From: Marivita lacus
Lineage (GTDB): Bacteria > Pseudomonadota > Alphaproteobacteria > Rhodobacterales > Rhodobacteraceae
Length of the DNA: 64,000 nt
Direction of reading: 5' to 3'
NCBI RefSeq assembly: GCF_014637725.1
Contig: NZ_BMFC01000010.1
Span: 106,714-170,713, forward strand
Position numbers and translations under genes: made by a program
In this document: piece by piece, positions 36,406-45,982 of the stretch
Layout of the letters: each line of letters starts with the position of its first letter
Numbering within the stretch: the first letter of the stretch is position 1
The notes under the pieces: model-generated
Seen by the model: the letters and a program-made list of their open reading frames with translations, nothing else
Told to the model about the DNA's origin: nothing
The model's database searches: none

Positions 36406-37773
36406 GTGCAGGTCATCCACGCAAATCAGGCTCTTACCCCAAAAGGCTGGCACGCTGATCTGCAGGTGACGATCACTCCTGACGGTCGAATCGGGTCCGT
36501 TGGGCCGTTCACCAAACCGCCGACGCATCGGACGCCGGTCTTGCTCTCCGCGCCGCTCAACCTGCACAGCCACGCCTTTCAACGCGCCATGGCCGGTCTG
36601 ACCGAAGCGCGCGGCTCCGACCCGCAAGACAGCTTCTGGAACTGGCGGCGCTTGATGTACACATTCCTCGACCAGTTGACGCCAGAGGATGTGGAGGCGA
36701 TTGCCGCGCAGGTGTTCATGGAGATGCTCGAGGCAGGCTACGGCGCCGTCGCCGAGTTTCACTACCTGCACCATGCCGTTGGCGGGACGCCTTATGACAG
36801 CCTTAGCGAAATGTCGGACAGGATTATCGCCGCCGCCATGACTGCAGGCATCGGCCTGACACTTTTGCCGGTGCTCTACCAGTATGGCGGATGCGACCTG
36901 CGCCCGCTGAACGGCGGTCAGCACCGGTTCGGCAATGACCCCGACCGGTTCCTGCGGCTGCATGCCGAGGCGGCGGCGGCGATTGCCAAGGGGCCTGCGG
37001 ATCATGTCATAGGCATCGCGCCCCATTCGCTGCGCGCGGTCGATCCGGCGGGTCTGCGGACCATTGTGGAGCAGGCCGCCACGGGTCCGATCCACATGCA
37101 TCTGGCCGAACAGGTGGCCGAGGTGGACGAGGTGCTGGCCCATCTGGGGGCGCGCCCGGCCGAATGGCTGCTGGCCAATCACAGCGTCGATGCGCGCTGG
37201 TGCCTGATCCATTGCACGCAGATGACGAATGCAGAGACGATCACCCTCGCTCGGTCGGGTGCAGTTGTTGGGCTGTGCCCAATCACGGAATCGAACCTCG
37301 GCGACGGAATCTTCAACGGCACGACCTATCTGGAGGCAGGGGGGCAGTTGGGCTTTGGCTCAGACTCAAACGTCCATATTTCACTCTTTGACGAGCTCAA
37401 GACGCTGGAATATTCGCAACGCTTGCGCGACCGCTCGCGTGCGGCCTTGGCGACACGGGACAGGTCAACCGGGCGGGTGCTGTTCGACGCCGCGACTGCT
37501 GGCGCGGCGCAGGCGGGCGGGCGCGACAGTGGCCGGATCGCAGCGGGCGCGTTCGCCGACCTGATCGGGTTGGACGATGACACCGAATGGCTCTGCAACC
37601 GTCGGGGGGATGCGCTGCTCGACTCGCTGGTGTTCGGCGGCGGTGGAGCGGCCAGTATCCGCGACGTCTGGAGCGCCGGACGCCATGTCGTGCAGGACGG
37701 TCGCCATGTCCGTCGCGACGCCATCGTGACAAGATACAAGGCAACGATGAACCGGCTGGAGACCGAGATTTGA
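36406..37773 (+). CDS. hutF: Formimidoylglutamate deiminase HutF
   Basis: 455 residues from a GTG at 36406 with GGAGGG 6 bases upstream. Amidohydrolase fold: NLHSHAFQRAMAGLTEARG near 48-66 with the metal-binding H-x-H, a following FWNWR segment, GIAPHSLRAV near 204-213, HLAEQ near 228 and GSDSNVHISLFDELK near 320-334. It converts N-formiminoglutamate to N-formylglutamate and ammonia, feeding HutG. Using HutF with HutG instead of formimidoylglutamase marks the five-step pathway common in pseudomonads and roseobacters. Confidence 0.95.
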   Translation: MQVIHANQALTPKGWHADLQVTITPDGRIGSVGPFTKPPTHRTPVLLSAPLNLHSHAFQRAMAGLTEARGSDPQDSFWNWRRLMYTFLDQLTPEDVEAIAAQVFMEMLEAGYGAVAEFHYLHHAVGGTPYDSLSEMSDRIIAAAMTAGIGLTLLPVLYQYGGCDLRPLNGGQHRFGNDPDRFLRLHAEAAAAIAKGPADHVIGIAPHSLRAVDPAGLRTIVEQAATGPIHMHLAEQVAEVDEVLAHLGARPAEWLLANHSVDARWCLIHCTQMTNAETITLARSGAVVGLCPITESNLGDGIFNGTTYLEAGGQLGFGSDSNVHISLFDELKTLEYSQRLRDRSRAALATRDRSTGRVLFDAATAGAAQAGGRDSGRIAAGAFADLIGLDDDTEWLCNRRGDALLDSLVFGGGGAASIRDVWSAGRHVVQDGRHVRRDAIVTRYKATMNRLETEI

Positions 37774-38471
37774 CCCTCGACACGCGCCTTTCCTGGACAG
37801 ATGTCCGCGATCAGGTCCGCGCCCGCATCCTGAACCGGACCTATGCGCCCGGTGACCGGCTGCCGCGGGACGAGGACATCGCACAGGAACTGGGCTGCGC
37901 CCGCACGACGGTGCACCGGGCGATGCAGGATCTCGCACTGTCCGGGCTGGTCGAACGCAAGCGCAAGGGCGGCACCCATGTCAGGGCCGACCCCGTCACC
38001 CGCGCGACCTTTGATATTCCGATCACCCGGCGCGAGGTGGAGGACCGTGGCGCCAAGTACAATTACCAGCTGATCAGCCGCGAGATGGAACAGACGCCAC
38101 GCGCCGTCATGGCACGCTTCGGGCTTCAGGCCCCGGCGCAGATGCTGCGGGTCAGGGCGCTGCACCTTGCCGACAACCGGCCCTATATCCTCGAGGATCG
38201 CTGGGTCGATACCACCTCGACGCCCGAGATTCTGAAGGTCGATCTGGCGCAGCACAGCGCCAATGAATGGCTGGTGCGCAACAAACCCTATTCCCGTGTG
38301 GATGTACGGTTTTCGGCCATCACCGCCGAAGGGACGACGGCCGAGTATCTGGCAGCACCGCTGGGCAGCGCCCTGTTCGTCATCGAACGGACGACGTGGA
38401 TCGGGGCCGATCCGATCACCACCGTGCAATCCGTCGCCGCACCGGGCTACCAGCTTGTCGCGCAAAGCTGA
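37770..38471 (+). CDS. hutC: Histidine utilisation repressor HutC
   Basis: 233 residues from a TTG at 37770 that overlaps the hutF stop (TTGA); longer in-frame starts lie within hutF. Winged helix (about 5-72; RLPRDEDIAQELGCARTTVHRAMQDLA) plus UTRA domain (about 92-230), with the Glu-Asp-Arg-Trp stretch LEDRWVDTTSTP near 140 typical of HutC. It should repress both hut operons through the palindrome at 36369-36382 and be released by urocanate. Confidence 0.92.
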   Translation: MTLDTRLSWTDVRDQVRARILNRTYAPGDRLPRDEDIAQELGCARTTVHRAMQDLALSGLVERKRKGGTHVRADPVTRATFDIPITRREVEDRGAKYNYQLISREMEQTPRAVMARFGLQAPAQMLRVRALHLADNRPYILEDRWVDTTSTPEILKVDLAQHSANEWLVRNKPYSRVDVRFSAITAEGTTAEYLAAPLGSALFVIERTTWIGADPITTVQSVAAPGYQLVAQS

Positions 38472-38510
38472 AATCGCGGGCACTTTGCATGGCTGCGCGT
38501 CGCTGAATGT

Positions 38511-39224
38511 CTAATCGATCCGATGGAGCGTCTCGAAATGGTGCATGGTGTCGAACGCGCAGAACTCGACCGGGCCAAGCGTGATCCGCGGGGCGCGCGC
38601 CACCAGCTCCTGCGCCACCTCATCAGACAGCGCGATGATCGCTCCTGCTTCCTCGGCTGAGAACCAGCGCAGGTTGTAGCCCAGCGTGATGTGGAAACGG
38701 TATGTTTCGTGGTCCGGGCGGACAAGGTTGGTCGCTTCCTGCAACTGGTCTCGGGTCAGGCGCAGCAACGCCTCTTCGCTGGCGTCGGCACCTGTCATCT
38801 GCACGCTGAAGCCGCCGAAAATACCTATGGGGCTGGCCTGAAGCCGTTGCGCGAGGCCGATATTGCGCAGCCGTGCGGAGAAATCTTCGGTCACCGTATC
38901 AATCGGCGCATCGGTCGGCAGATGCCCCGGCCAACGGTTGGCGCTGCGCATGTAGTCGATGACCCCCTCGAAGATCGTCATGTGAAAACTCTCGGGCGGC
39001 AGAAAGGTGAACCCGTCCGCCAGTGGACCGCCCTTGAGCCTGTCCTGCGCCGCGACGAGGGCCGCAAATGCGTGGGACTTCTTGTCGACATGGCAGATCG
39101 CGGTGTTGCCCCGGCAGGTCACGGGCTGGCCGTCGGGTGTGAATTTCCGGCCCACGGCGTCGGGTCTGACGCCGTCGCTCAGGGCTCCGGTCAGGTAGGC
39201 GAAAGCACGGCTGGCATCGGTCAT
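38511..39224 (-). CDS. DUF1868-type 2H phosphoesterase (2'-5' RNA ligase-like)
   Basis: 237 residues from the ATG at 39224, overlapping the MFS gene stop as ATGA. Two H-x-T motifs define the 2H phosphoesterase active site: FHMTIFEG near 81-88 and FHITLGYN near 176-183. The N-terminal GRKFTPDGQPVTCRGNTAICHV is typical of DUF1868. Members of the superfamily hydrolyse cyclic phosphates or ligate RNA; the natural substrate here is unknown. It is the last gene of a leftward string that includes the MFS exporter and the ugp/EEP genes. Confidence 0.82.
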   Translation of the reverse strand: MTDASRAFAYLTGALSDGVRPDAVGRKFTPDGQPVTCRGNTAICHVDKKSHAFAALVAAQDRLKGGPLADGFTFLPPESFHMTIFEGVIDYMRSANRWPGHLPTDAPIDTVTEDFSARLRNIGLAQRLQASPIGIFGGFSVQMTGADASEEALLRLTRDQLQEATNLVRPDHETYRFHITLGYNLRWFSAEEAGAIIALSDEVAQELVARAPRITLGPVEFCAFDTMHHFETLHRID

Positions 39225-40468
39225 TGGTACTGATTCCGTGGTTTGAGGATGAAAAGCGCAAGCCCCCCGGTCGCCAGCAACCCGGCAAGGGCAAAGCCGA
39301 CACCTGTGGTCATCAGGCCGTTTGCCTCGGCAGTGATCCCGAAGAGGAACGCGCCAAGGGCCGGACCGACGCGGAAGATGATTGTATACAGGCTCAGGAT
39401 GCGACCGAGCCTGTCCTGCGGTGCCTCGAGCTGCACATAGGCCAGTGCCGCGATGTTGGACGAGGACATGGTCGCGCCGTGCAGCAGCAGCACCGCCAGA
39501 GCCAGCCAGAAGATGGACGTGACCGCAAAGACCAGCAGCGACAGCGCGAAGACAGCCGAGGTGGTCAGGATCTGCAGCAATGCCGCGCGCCCGTCCTGCG
39601 CCTTGGCCATCAACAGCGCGCCAATGATCGCCCCGATCCCAAGTGCTGCGTTGAGCAAGCCAAGCCCCACCTCGCCGCGCCCGAACGCCACTTCGGCATA
39701 GGCTGGGAAAAGTTCGCTTGCCGGACGGATCAGCAGGCCCTGCGCCAGTTGCAGCATCAACACCCCGAGGATCAGTGGCGTGTGCATCAGGTCGCGCATC
39801 ACGCCGACCATGTTCACCGGCTGGCTCGACGGCACCCGTTGGGTCTGCGAGGGCACGTTGCGGATGCGGTAAAGTGCTATCGACAGCGCGAGGAACCCCA
39901 CAGCCGACACGGTGAACACAAGCCCGGCCGATCCCAGCACCAGCAGCCCCGCCGCCAATGCCGGACCCAGAAAGCGCGACAGGTTGAACCCGGTCGAATT
40001 CACCGCCAGCGCCGAGGACAGCAGCTTGGGTGGCGCAAGATGCCGTGCCATCGACAGGCGCGCAGGCAAGAGCACGCCCGACACAGCCCCAAGCACCGCC
40101 ATCATGCCCGCCATCGCCCAGGGCATCAGCGTTCCGGTGAAATAGAGCAGCGCCAGAGCGACCGACACAGCCGCACTCGCGATCTGGCCCCAAAACATGA
40201 TCTTGGGTGCATCATGCTTGTCGGCCAGTGATCCGCCCCAAAGTGCGGTCAGCAGCGACGGGAACAGTTCGGCAAAGGCCACCGTGCCCAGCCAGGCCTC
40301 GGATCCTGTCAGTTCCCAGGTGACCCAGCCCACCGCGATGCGCTGCATCCAGAAGCCCGTGGTCATGATCACGTTGCCCGCCTGATAGGTGGCGAAGGCG
40401 GGGATGGCGAAGACGGCCTTGAAATCGGCGATGCGCGCACGGACGGCTTCGAGCGGATGTGCGCGCAT
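39221..40468 (-). CDS. MFS transporter (EntS-like)
   Basis: 415 residues with 12 predicted transmembrane helices and the central cytoplasmic loop (about 195-220). N-terminal FAIPAFATYQAGNVIMTTGFWMQRIAVGWVTWELTGS and the GSLADKHDAPKIM loop between TM2 and TM3 (motif A-like, near 80) match the MFS_3/enterobactin exporter-type group. It probably exports small molecules; substrate unknown. It lies 7 bases after the EEP-hydrolase stop, so it could be cotranscribed with ugp. Confidence 0.88.
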   Translation of the reverse strand: MRAHPLEAVRARIADFKAVFAIPAFATYQAGNVIMTTGFWMQRIAVGWVTWELTGSEAWLGTVAFAELFPSLLTALWGGSLADKHDAPKIMFWGQIASAAVSVALALLYFTGTLMPWAMAGMMAVLGAVSGVLLPARLSMARHLAPPKLLSSALAVNSTGFNLSRFLGPALAAGLLVLGSAGLVFTVSAVGFLALSIALYRIRNVPSQTQRVPSSQPVNMVGVMRDLMHTPLILGVLMLQLAQGLLIRPASELFPAYAEVAFGRGEVGLGLLNAALGIGAIIGALLMAKAQDGRAALLQILTTSAVFALSLLVFAVTSIFWLALAVLLLHGATMSSSNIAALAYVQLEAPQDRLGRILSLYTIIFRVGPALGAFLFGITAEANGLMTTGVGFALAGLLATGGLALFILKPRNQYQ

Positions 40469-40475
40469 CAGATCC

Positions 40476-41342
40476 TCATAGGTCGAGTGTCACGAATATC
40501 GGCTGGTGATCCGACCCTTGGGCGTCGTTTCCGATCTCCATCGACTGCACTGTGTGTGCCAAATCCGTGGTGACAAAACAATGGTCTATGCGGCGCGGTC
40601 CACGCCCTTCGCGCGGGATCGTGTCGCCATCGGCTTCGGGGTAACCGGCCAATGTCCAGGCATCGGCAAGTCCATGCGCGCGGATCGTGCGGCCGTGCAT
40701 CTGCGACAGGTCGCCCACCACGCGGGTGTATTCCGGTCCGCCCGGCTCAAAGTTCATGTCGCCCATGATGATCGCGGTCATCGGTTGCGGCGGCATCGGG
40801 CGGTCGTTCCAGTCGGGGTCTTTCACCATGCCCCCGGCACTGGCGCCGCGTTCATGTCCGCGCAGCAGCAGGTTGCACATGTACTCGACCTGATCGCGGC
40901 GCGTGTCGGTCGAGACGTGATCCAGATGCACCGAACAGAACCGCAGCGGACCCGAGGGCGCGTCGATCACGCATTCCACCAGCGTGCGTTGCAGGTGGAA
41001 TGTGTTGAGCAGCGCGATCTTGGGCAGGGTGTGGTTGATCATCGACAGGATCGGCCAGCGCGACAGCACCATGTTGCCGAACTGACGGCGGCGGTGCACC
41101 GGCTTGCCGTCCACCATTTCTGACGCGTCAAGGTCGATGCCGGGGCCGTAGACCCAGTGCATGTGGGGCAGGCGGGCGGCGATCTCGTGGGCCTGATGCA
41201 CCATGCCGGACCGCGCGGTGTGGGTTTCCACCTCTTGCAGCGCGATCAGGTCGGGATCGCCCAGTTCGGACACGATGCGGTCGAGGTCGAACCGGTCATC
41301 TTTGCCCTTGCCGTACTGGATGTTGTAGCTGGCGAGTTTCAT
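40476..41342 (-). CDS. Endonuclease/exonuclease/phosphatase (EEP)-family hydrolase
   Basis: 288 residues, ATG overlapping the ugpC stop as ATGA. EEP catalytic motifs in order: ASYNIQYG near 4-11, ALQEVET near 33-39, SVHLDHV near 137-143, [11 protein letters not shown] near 186-196, DHCFVTTD near 252-259 and the terminal GSDHQPI near 276-282. Cytoplasmic. Fused by overlap to a glycerol-3-phosphate-type importer, it may act as a phosphodiesterase on imported glycerophosphodiesters instead of on DNA. Confidence 0.9.
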   Translation of the reverse strand: MKLASYNIQYGKGKDDRFDLDRIVSELGDPDLIALQEVETHTARSGMVHQAHEIAARLPHMHWVYGPGIDLDASEMVDGKPVHRRRQFGNMVLSRWPILSMINHTLPKIALLNTFHLQRTLVECVIDAPSGPLRFCSVHLDHVSTDTRRDQVEYMCNLLLRGHERGASAGGMVKDPDWNDRPMPPQPMTAIIMGDMNFEPGGPEYTRVVGDLSQMHGRTIRAHGLADAWTLAGYPEADGDTIPREGRGPRRIDHCFVTTDLAHTVQSMEIGNDAQGSDHQPIFVTLDL

Positions 41343-42451
41343 TCCGCGGGTTCCATCTGTTGTGGGATTCTGGCTTCTGTGTCGATGCGGCGACCGTCCT
41401 TGGCAGCAAAGACGTGCACGCGCGAGGTATCGACCAGCACGCCGATCGGATCGCCATGGGCAAAGCGCGGCTTGGCCGAGGACAGGACGGAGAAGGGCAC
41501 GTCCTCGATCATCAGGTGATAGAGCCCTGCCGATCCCAGCTCCTCGTAAAAATCGAAGGTGCCAGACAGGTGCCCCGATCCGGGCGCGCAGAGTGTCAGG
41601 TCTTCGGGGCGTAGCCCAAGCTGCACCAGCGCGCCCGGATGGGCGCGGGCGTGCTCGCTGGCGATCTCGACGCGGCTGTCATCGGCCAGAACGATGGCGC
41701 TTTGTTCCGCCGAGATCTGACCGGACAGGAAATTCATCGCGGGCGATCCGATGAAACCCGCGACATAGACCGTGGCCGGGCGGTTGTAGACCTCTTCGGG
41801 GGTGCCGACCTGGTCGATCGTGCCCTTGTTCATGATGACCATACGGTCGGCCAGCGTCATGCCTTCGTGCTGGTCGTGCGTCACGAACACCGATGTCGCC
41901 TTGATCCGGTTGTGGATGCGGCGGATCTCGTGGCGCATCTGCACGCGCAGTTTGGCGTCGAGGTTCGACAGCGGTTCGTCGAACAGGAACACCGCTGGTT
42001 CGCGGATGATGGCGCGGGCCATGGCGACGCGCTGGCGCTGACCACCCGAAAGCTGCCCCGGCTTGCGGTCCATGAACTCCTCAAGGCCCACGGACTTTGC
42101 CACCGTGCGGACCTTTTCCAACCGCTCGGGTTTCTTCATGCCCGCCACCTTGAGCGCGTAGCCGATGTTTTCGGCCACCGTCATGTGCGGGTAGAGTGCG
42201 TAGTTCTGGAACACCATCGCGCAGCCGCGCTGGCGCGGTTCGAGGTCGTTGACCACGGTGCCGCCGATGGAGATCTCGCCGCCCGAGATGTCCTCGAGCC
42301 CCGCGATCATGCGCAGGAGCGTGGACTTGCCACAGCCCGAAGGCCCGAGGATCACAACGAATTCGCCGTTGTTCACGGTCAGGTCGACGCCGCTGATGAC
42401 CTCGTCCTTGCCATAGGATTTGCGAACCTGGCGGATGTCGATTTTGGCCAT
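41339..42451 (-). CDS. ugpC: Glycerol-3-phosphate/sugar ABC transporter ATP-binding protein UgpC type
   Basis: 370 residues from the ATG at 42451, which has GAGGG 8 bases upstream; an ATG at 42466 overlapping the ugpE stop (ATGA) is an alternative. Walker [10 protein letters not shown], signature LSGGQRQR, Walker [17 protein letters not shown], His switch VTHDQHE, then a C-terminal OB-type regulatory domain (about 240-365). Member of the MalK/UgpC group. With the neighbouring UgpB, UgpA and UgpE it powers import of glycerol-3-phosphate or glycerophosphodiesters; a sugar is the alternative. Confidence 0.9.
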   Translation of the reverse strand: MAKIDIRQVRKSYGKDEVISGVDLTVNNGEFVVILGPSGCGKSTLLRMIAGLEDISGGEISIGGTVVNDLEPRQRGCAMVFQNYALYPHMTVAENIGYALKVAGMKKPERLEKVRTVAKSVGLEEFMDRKPGQLSGGQRQRVAMARAIIREPAVFLFDEPLSNLDAKLRVQMRHEIRRIHNRIKATSVFVTHDQHEGMTLADRMVIMNKGTIDQVGTPEEVYNRPATVYVAGFIGSPAMNFLSGQISAEQSAIVLADDSRVEIASEHARAHPGALVQLGLRPEDLTLCAPGSGHLSGTFDFYEELGSAGLYHLMIEDVPFSVLSSAKPRFAHGDPIGVLVDTSRVHVFAAKDGRRIDTEARIPQQMEPAE

Positions 42452-42462
42452 GTCTGTTGCCC

Positions 42463-43479
42463 TCATTTATCGGTGTTGATCAGGCCGCGCACGAACCAGC
42501 GCTGCATGAAGATGACGACGATCACCGGCGGCACGGTCACGATCAGCGTGCCCGCCATGGCGATGTGCCAGTTGGGAATAGCGCCGCCGGTGGTGTTGGT
42601 GTCGGGCACCAGCTTGCCCAGCTCGACCGCGACGACGCTGTAGCTCGGATCGGTGATGATCAGCAGCGGCCAGAGGTACTGGTTCCAGCTGTAGACGAAC
42701 ATGATGGTGGCAAGTGCCGCGATATTCGTGCGCGACAGCGGCACGAGGATCTCGGCCAGGAACCGCAGCGGGCCTGCGCCATCCATCTTGGCCGCCTCGA
42801 CCAGTTCATCGGGGATGGTCAGGAAGAACTGACGGTAGAGGAACGTGCCCGTGGCGGTGGCGATCAGTGGCACGATCAACCCGGTGTAGGAATTGAGCAT
42901 GTTCCATTCGAGCGCCACCTCGATCCCCGACACGGTCCGGATCAGCCAGCTGATGCCTGTCCAGTCGAGGATCGTCTGGAAGGGTTGCAGCGCATTGGCG
43001 GCCACCGCGTAGGTCGGCACGATCCGCACTTCGAGCGGCAGCATCAGCGTGATGAACACCGCCCAGAAAATCGGCATGCGCAGCCTGTGGTCAAAGAACA
43101 CGAGGCCAAAGGCGGTGATGCAGGCGATGAAGATCTTGCCGGTCACGACACCCAGGGCCACGATCAGCGAGTTCAGGAACTTCTGCCCGAAATCCCGCGT
43201 GACCCACGCCTCGCGGATGTTGTTCCAGAACTGGTCACCCGGCAGCAGATGCGCAGGCTGGGCGTTCACCTCCTGCAGGCTCAGGGTGGCTGCGTTGAAC
43301 ACCAGATACATCGGGAAGAGCAGGATGATCATGCCCGACAGCAGGATCAGGTGCGTCAGGATGTTCAGGAGCGGCGTGTTTTCCACCATGCCCGGTGCGC
43401 GGCGTTTGCGCAGAGGGCTGGCGATGCGGGCATCGGGGTCGCGCACGGCAGACGCAAGGGGAAGATCGGCCTGGGTCAT
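42463..43479 (-). CDS. ugpE: ABC transporter permease, UgpE type
   Basis: 338 residues from the ATG at 43479 overlapping the ugpA stop (ATGA). Six transmembrane helices; the EAA loop reads [25 protein letters not shown] near 230-254. It carries an N-terminal extension of about 35 residues before the first helix and a periplasmic insertion after it ([21 protein letters not shown]) that is typical of UgpE. Inner-membrane half of the importer. Confidence 0.9.
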   Translation of the reverse strand: MTQADLPLASAVRDPDARIASPLRKRRAPGMVENTPLLNILTHLILLSGMIILLFPMYLVFNAATLSLQEVNAQPAHLLPGDQFWNNIREAWVTRDFGQKFLNSLIVALGVVTGKIFIACITAFGLVFFDHRLRMPIFWAVFITLMLPLEVRIVPTYAVAANALQPFQTILDWTGISWLIRTVSGIEVALEWNMLNSYTGLIVPLIATATGTFLYRQFFLTIPDELVEAAKMDGAGPLRFLAEILVPLSRTNIAALATIMFVYSWNQYLWPLLIITDPSYSVVAVELGKLVPDTNTTGGAIPNWHIAMAGTLIVTVPPVIVVIFMQRWFVRGLINTDK

Positions 43480-44357
43480 GTGTAATGCACCTTGCGTTCG
43501 ATGTAGCGGAACTGGATCACGGTCAGCGCGATCACGAGGAACATCAGGATGATCGACTGTGCCGCCGCTCCCGAGTAGTCGAGGCCCTGAAACCCATCGA
43601 CGTAGATCTTGTAGACCATCAGGTTGGTCGCGCGGGCCGGGCCACCGCCTGTCATGGTGTCGACGATGCCGAAACTGTCGGTGAAGCTGTCGGTGATGTT
43701 GATGACAAGCACGAAAAAGAACGTGGGTGCCAGCAGCGGCAACTGGATGTCGCCCATCCGGCGCAGCACCGTGGCGCCGTCCATCGCACCTGCCTCGATC
43801 AGGGATCGGGGGATGGATTGCAGACCTGCCAGAAAGAAGATGAAGTTGTAGGCCACCTGTTTCCACGCACCTGCGATGATGACCATCAAGAGCGCGTGAT
43901 CGCCGTTCAGGATCGGATCCCAGAAGCCGGGAAAGGCCGCGTTCACGTAGGACATGATCCCGGCGGACGGGTTGAAGATGAACCGGAACGCCAGACCTAC
44001 CGCAGGGGCTGCGACCGCGTAGGGCCAGATCGCGCCGATGCGGTAATACTTGTAGCCGCGCAACTGCCGGTCGGCAAAGACCGCGAGGATCAGCGCCATG
44101 CCCATCGACAGGATGGTGGCGCCCGCCGCGTAGACGATCGAGACACGGATCGATTGCCAGTAGCGGTCGTCCGTCAGGATCATTCGGAAATTCTCGAACC
44201 CGGCCCATTCGTTGCCGCCGCCCCAGGGCTGTTCGAAGGTGAATGCCCAGTAAAGCGCCTGCGTGGTGGGCCAGTAGAAAAAGACGAAGATGATCAGAAG
44301 CTGCGGAGCCACGACCAGCGCGGCGATCCAGTTGTTCTTGAAATAGGCGCGTCGCAT
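43476..44357 (-). CDS. ugpA: ABC transporter permease, UgpA type
   Basis: 293 residues. N-terminal NNWIAALVVAPQLLIIFVFFYWPTTQAL and the QPWGGGNEWAGFENF segment (near 40-55) are characteristic of UgpA; six helices; EAA loop SLIEAGAMDGATVLRRMGDIQLPLL near 186-210. Heterodimer partner of UgpE. It starts 87 bases after the ugpB stop. Confidence 0.9.
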   Translation of the reverse strand: MRRAYFKNNWIAALVVAPQLLIIFVFFYWPTTQALYWAFTFEQPWGGGNEWAGFENFRMILTDDRYWQSIRVSIVYAAGATILSMGMALILAVFADRQLRGYKYYRIGAIWPYAVAAPAVGLAFRFIFNPSAGIMSYVNAAFPGFWDPILNGDHALLMVIIAGAWKQVAYNFIFFLAGLQSIPRSLIEAGAMDGATVLRRMGDIQLPLLAPTFFFVLVINITDSFTDSFGIVDTMTGGGPARATNLMVYKIYVDGFQGLDYSGAAAQSIILMFLVIALTVIQFRYIERKVHYT

Positions 44358-44444
44358 GGCTCGACCCCGTTAGGACATCTCCGCCCCGAAACATTCGGGA
44401 CGGAGCGGTGTTCAAAGCCCGTCAACCGGGCAGGGTGTCGGCGA

Positions 44445-45779
44445 TCAGGGCAGTTGCTTGCCGCGGTACGTGCGCTCGAAGCGACGCAGCACCTCGTTCG
44501 AACGGGCCACGGCGGTGTCGAGCGCTTCCTGCATGGTCTTCTGGCCGGCAAGGGCCGCTTCGACCTCGGCAACCCACTCGGCGCGCGCCTGGATGAAGCC
44601 ACCCAGACGGATGCCGCGTGTCAGCGGTGTCGGGTCGGTATAGGTCAGCGACTTCATCGCGACTTCACGACCCTTGTAGGGTGCGTTGTCATAGAAGCCT
44701 TCGGCGGTCAGCTGTTCGAACGCGGCTTTGGTCACAGGGATGTAGCCGGTGTTGGACACCCAGAACTTCTCTTCTTCGGGAGTGGCCAGGAACTTCAGGT
44801 ATTCAGCTGCACCGCGGTACTCGTCCTCGGTCTTTCCGGACAGAACCCAGAGCGACGCGCCGCCCACGACGGTGTTTGTGCGTTCGAAGCCTTCGTAGAC
44901 CGGGATCATGGCGACGTCCCAGTTGAGACCGTCGACAGCCGAGGCATGCACGGTGGCGTGCGACGCGATGGAGCCGAAATAGATCGAGCACTGGTTCTGA
45001 GCGAAGGCGTCGCGCGAGTTGATGCCGCCCTGGCTTGTCTTGATCTCAAGCAGGCCTTCGTCCAGCCAGCGCTTGATGTCTTCCATGTGCTTCACGTGCT
45101 GGGTCGTGTTGTAGACGTACTCGGCGTCCAGACCGTCATAGCCGTTGTTCTTGGAGGCGACCGGAATACCGTGCGCCATCGAGAACTGCTCCAGGTCGAC
45201 CCAAGTCGACGGGGCATAACCGTAGTTGCACTTTTCCGGCTGGGCGGATTCGAGGGCGCGCAGCGCTTCTTCGAATGCTTCCCATGTGGCCGGAGGCGTG
45301 TCGATGCCCGCAGCTGCGAAATCGTCGATATTGTAGTACATGACCGGCGTGGACGAGTTGAACGGCATGGAGATCAGCTCTCCGGTCGACGCGGCATAAT
45401 AGTTGGAAATGCCGGGGAAATAGTTGTCCCAGTCGATCTCGATGTTGAAATCGGCCATCATCTGCTGGACCGGATAAAACTCGCCCGACATCATCAGGTC
45501 GGCGGTGCCGGCGTCATAAGACTGCACGATGGTCGGGTGCTTGCCCGCGCGGAAGGCGGCGATCGTGTTCTGCACGGCGGTGGCATAGCCGTCCTGGCTC
45601 ACGCAGGTGATCTGATAGGTGTCCTGGCTTTCGTTGAAGCGGTCGCAGGTCTGCGCCACCACTTCGCCAAGATACCCGCCAAGGCCGTACCAGTATTCAA
45701 ACGCGATCCTGTCTTGTGCGGAGGCAGCGCCACCAAAGGCGGCTGCAACAGCAAAGACGCTGATGAAGGTTGATTTCAT
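44445..45779 (-). CDS. ugpB: ABC transporter substrate-binding protein, UgpB type
   Basis: 444 residues from the ATG at 45779 with GGAGC 6 bases upstream. Signal peptide 1-22 (cleavage after GAASA). The mature N-terminus IAFEYWYGLGGYLGEVV matches UgpB, in which a W-x-x-L/M-x-G motif contributes to glycerol-phosphate binding; IVQSYDAGTADLM, SMPFNSSTPVMYYN and GGASLWVL are further family blocks. A Pho-box-like array lies 120 bases upstream, which supports a phosphorus-containing ligand such as sn-glycerol-3-phosphate. Confidence 0.9.
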   Translation of the reverse strand: MKSTFISVFAVAAAFGGAASAQDRIAFEYWYGLGGYLGEVVAQTCDRFNESQDTYQITCVSQDGYATAVQNTIAAFRAGKHPTIVQSYDAGTADLMMSGEFYPVQQMMADFNIEIDWDNYFPGISNYYAASTGELISMPFNSSTPVMYYNIDDFAAAGIDTPPATWEAFEEALRALESAQPEKCNYGYAPSTWVDLEQFSMAHGIPVASKNNGYDGLDAEYVYNTTQHVKHMEDIKRWLDEGLLEIKTSQGGINSRDAFAQNQCSIYFGSIASHATVHASAVDGLNWDVAMIPVYEGFERTNTVVGGASLWVLSGKTEDEYRGAAEYLKFLATPEEEKFWVSNTGYIPVTKAAFEQLTAEGFYDNAPYKGREVAMKSLTYTDPTPLTRGIRLGGFIQARAEWVAEVEAALAGQKTMQEALDTAVARSNEVLRRFERTYRGKQLP

Positions 45780-45898
45780 GACATGCTCCATAAAGAAATC
45801 CGGGTCGCGCTCGCGGCGCACGGATGTGATCTAGGAGCGCGACGCGACGGCCATCTGACGCTTCGGTGAATGTTGTCGGAACATTTCGAATCCGGATC

Positions 45899-45927
45899 GA
45901 GACAGTTTTGACTCGAATTCATGACAG
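45899..45927 (-). promoter_or_regulatory. Pho-box-like array upstream of ugpB
   Basis: On the minus strand CTGTCAT and CTGTCTC lie exactly 22 bases apart (two 11-base turns) with a weaker middle repeat TCGAGTC. This spacing is that of PhoB sites. It suggests phosphate-starvation control of ugpBAEC. Confidence 0.55.
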
Positions 45928-45943
45928 TGCCCGAACAGGGCAG

Positions 45944-45972
45944 GGCCCATGCCCCGCGCAGGGGCATGGGCC
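45944..45972 (-). terminator. Strong hairpin after the GpdQ-like phosphodiesterase gene
   Basis: A perfect 12-base-pair stem (ggcccatgcccc and its complement) with a 5-base loop lies 10 bases past the stop at 45983 on the minus strand. No T-run follows. It probably ends or protects the phosphodiesterase transcript and separates it from the ugpB promoter. Confidence 0.55.
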
Positions 45973-45982
45973 GGATTTCAGG

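Noticed and set aside
39225..40193. Long N-terminal extension of the 2H phosphoesterase frame
   Set aside because: It runs through the MFS gene in another frame. The ATG at 39224, overlapping the MFS stop, gives the family-length protein.
43395..45773. 792-codon open frame opposite ugpA/ugpB
   Set aside because: Shadow frame without recognisable domains; the minus-strand genes have signal peptide, EAA loops and overlaps.
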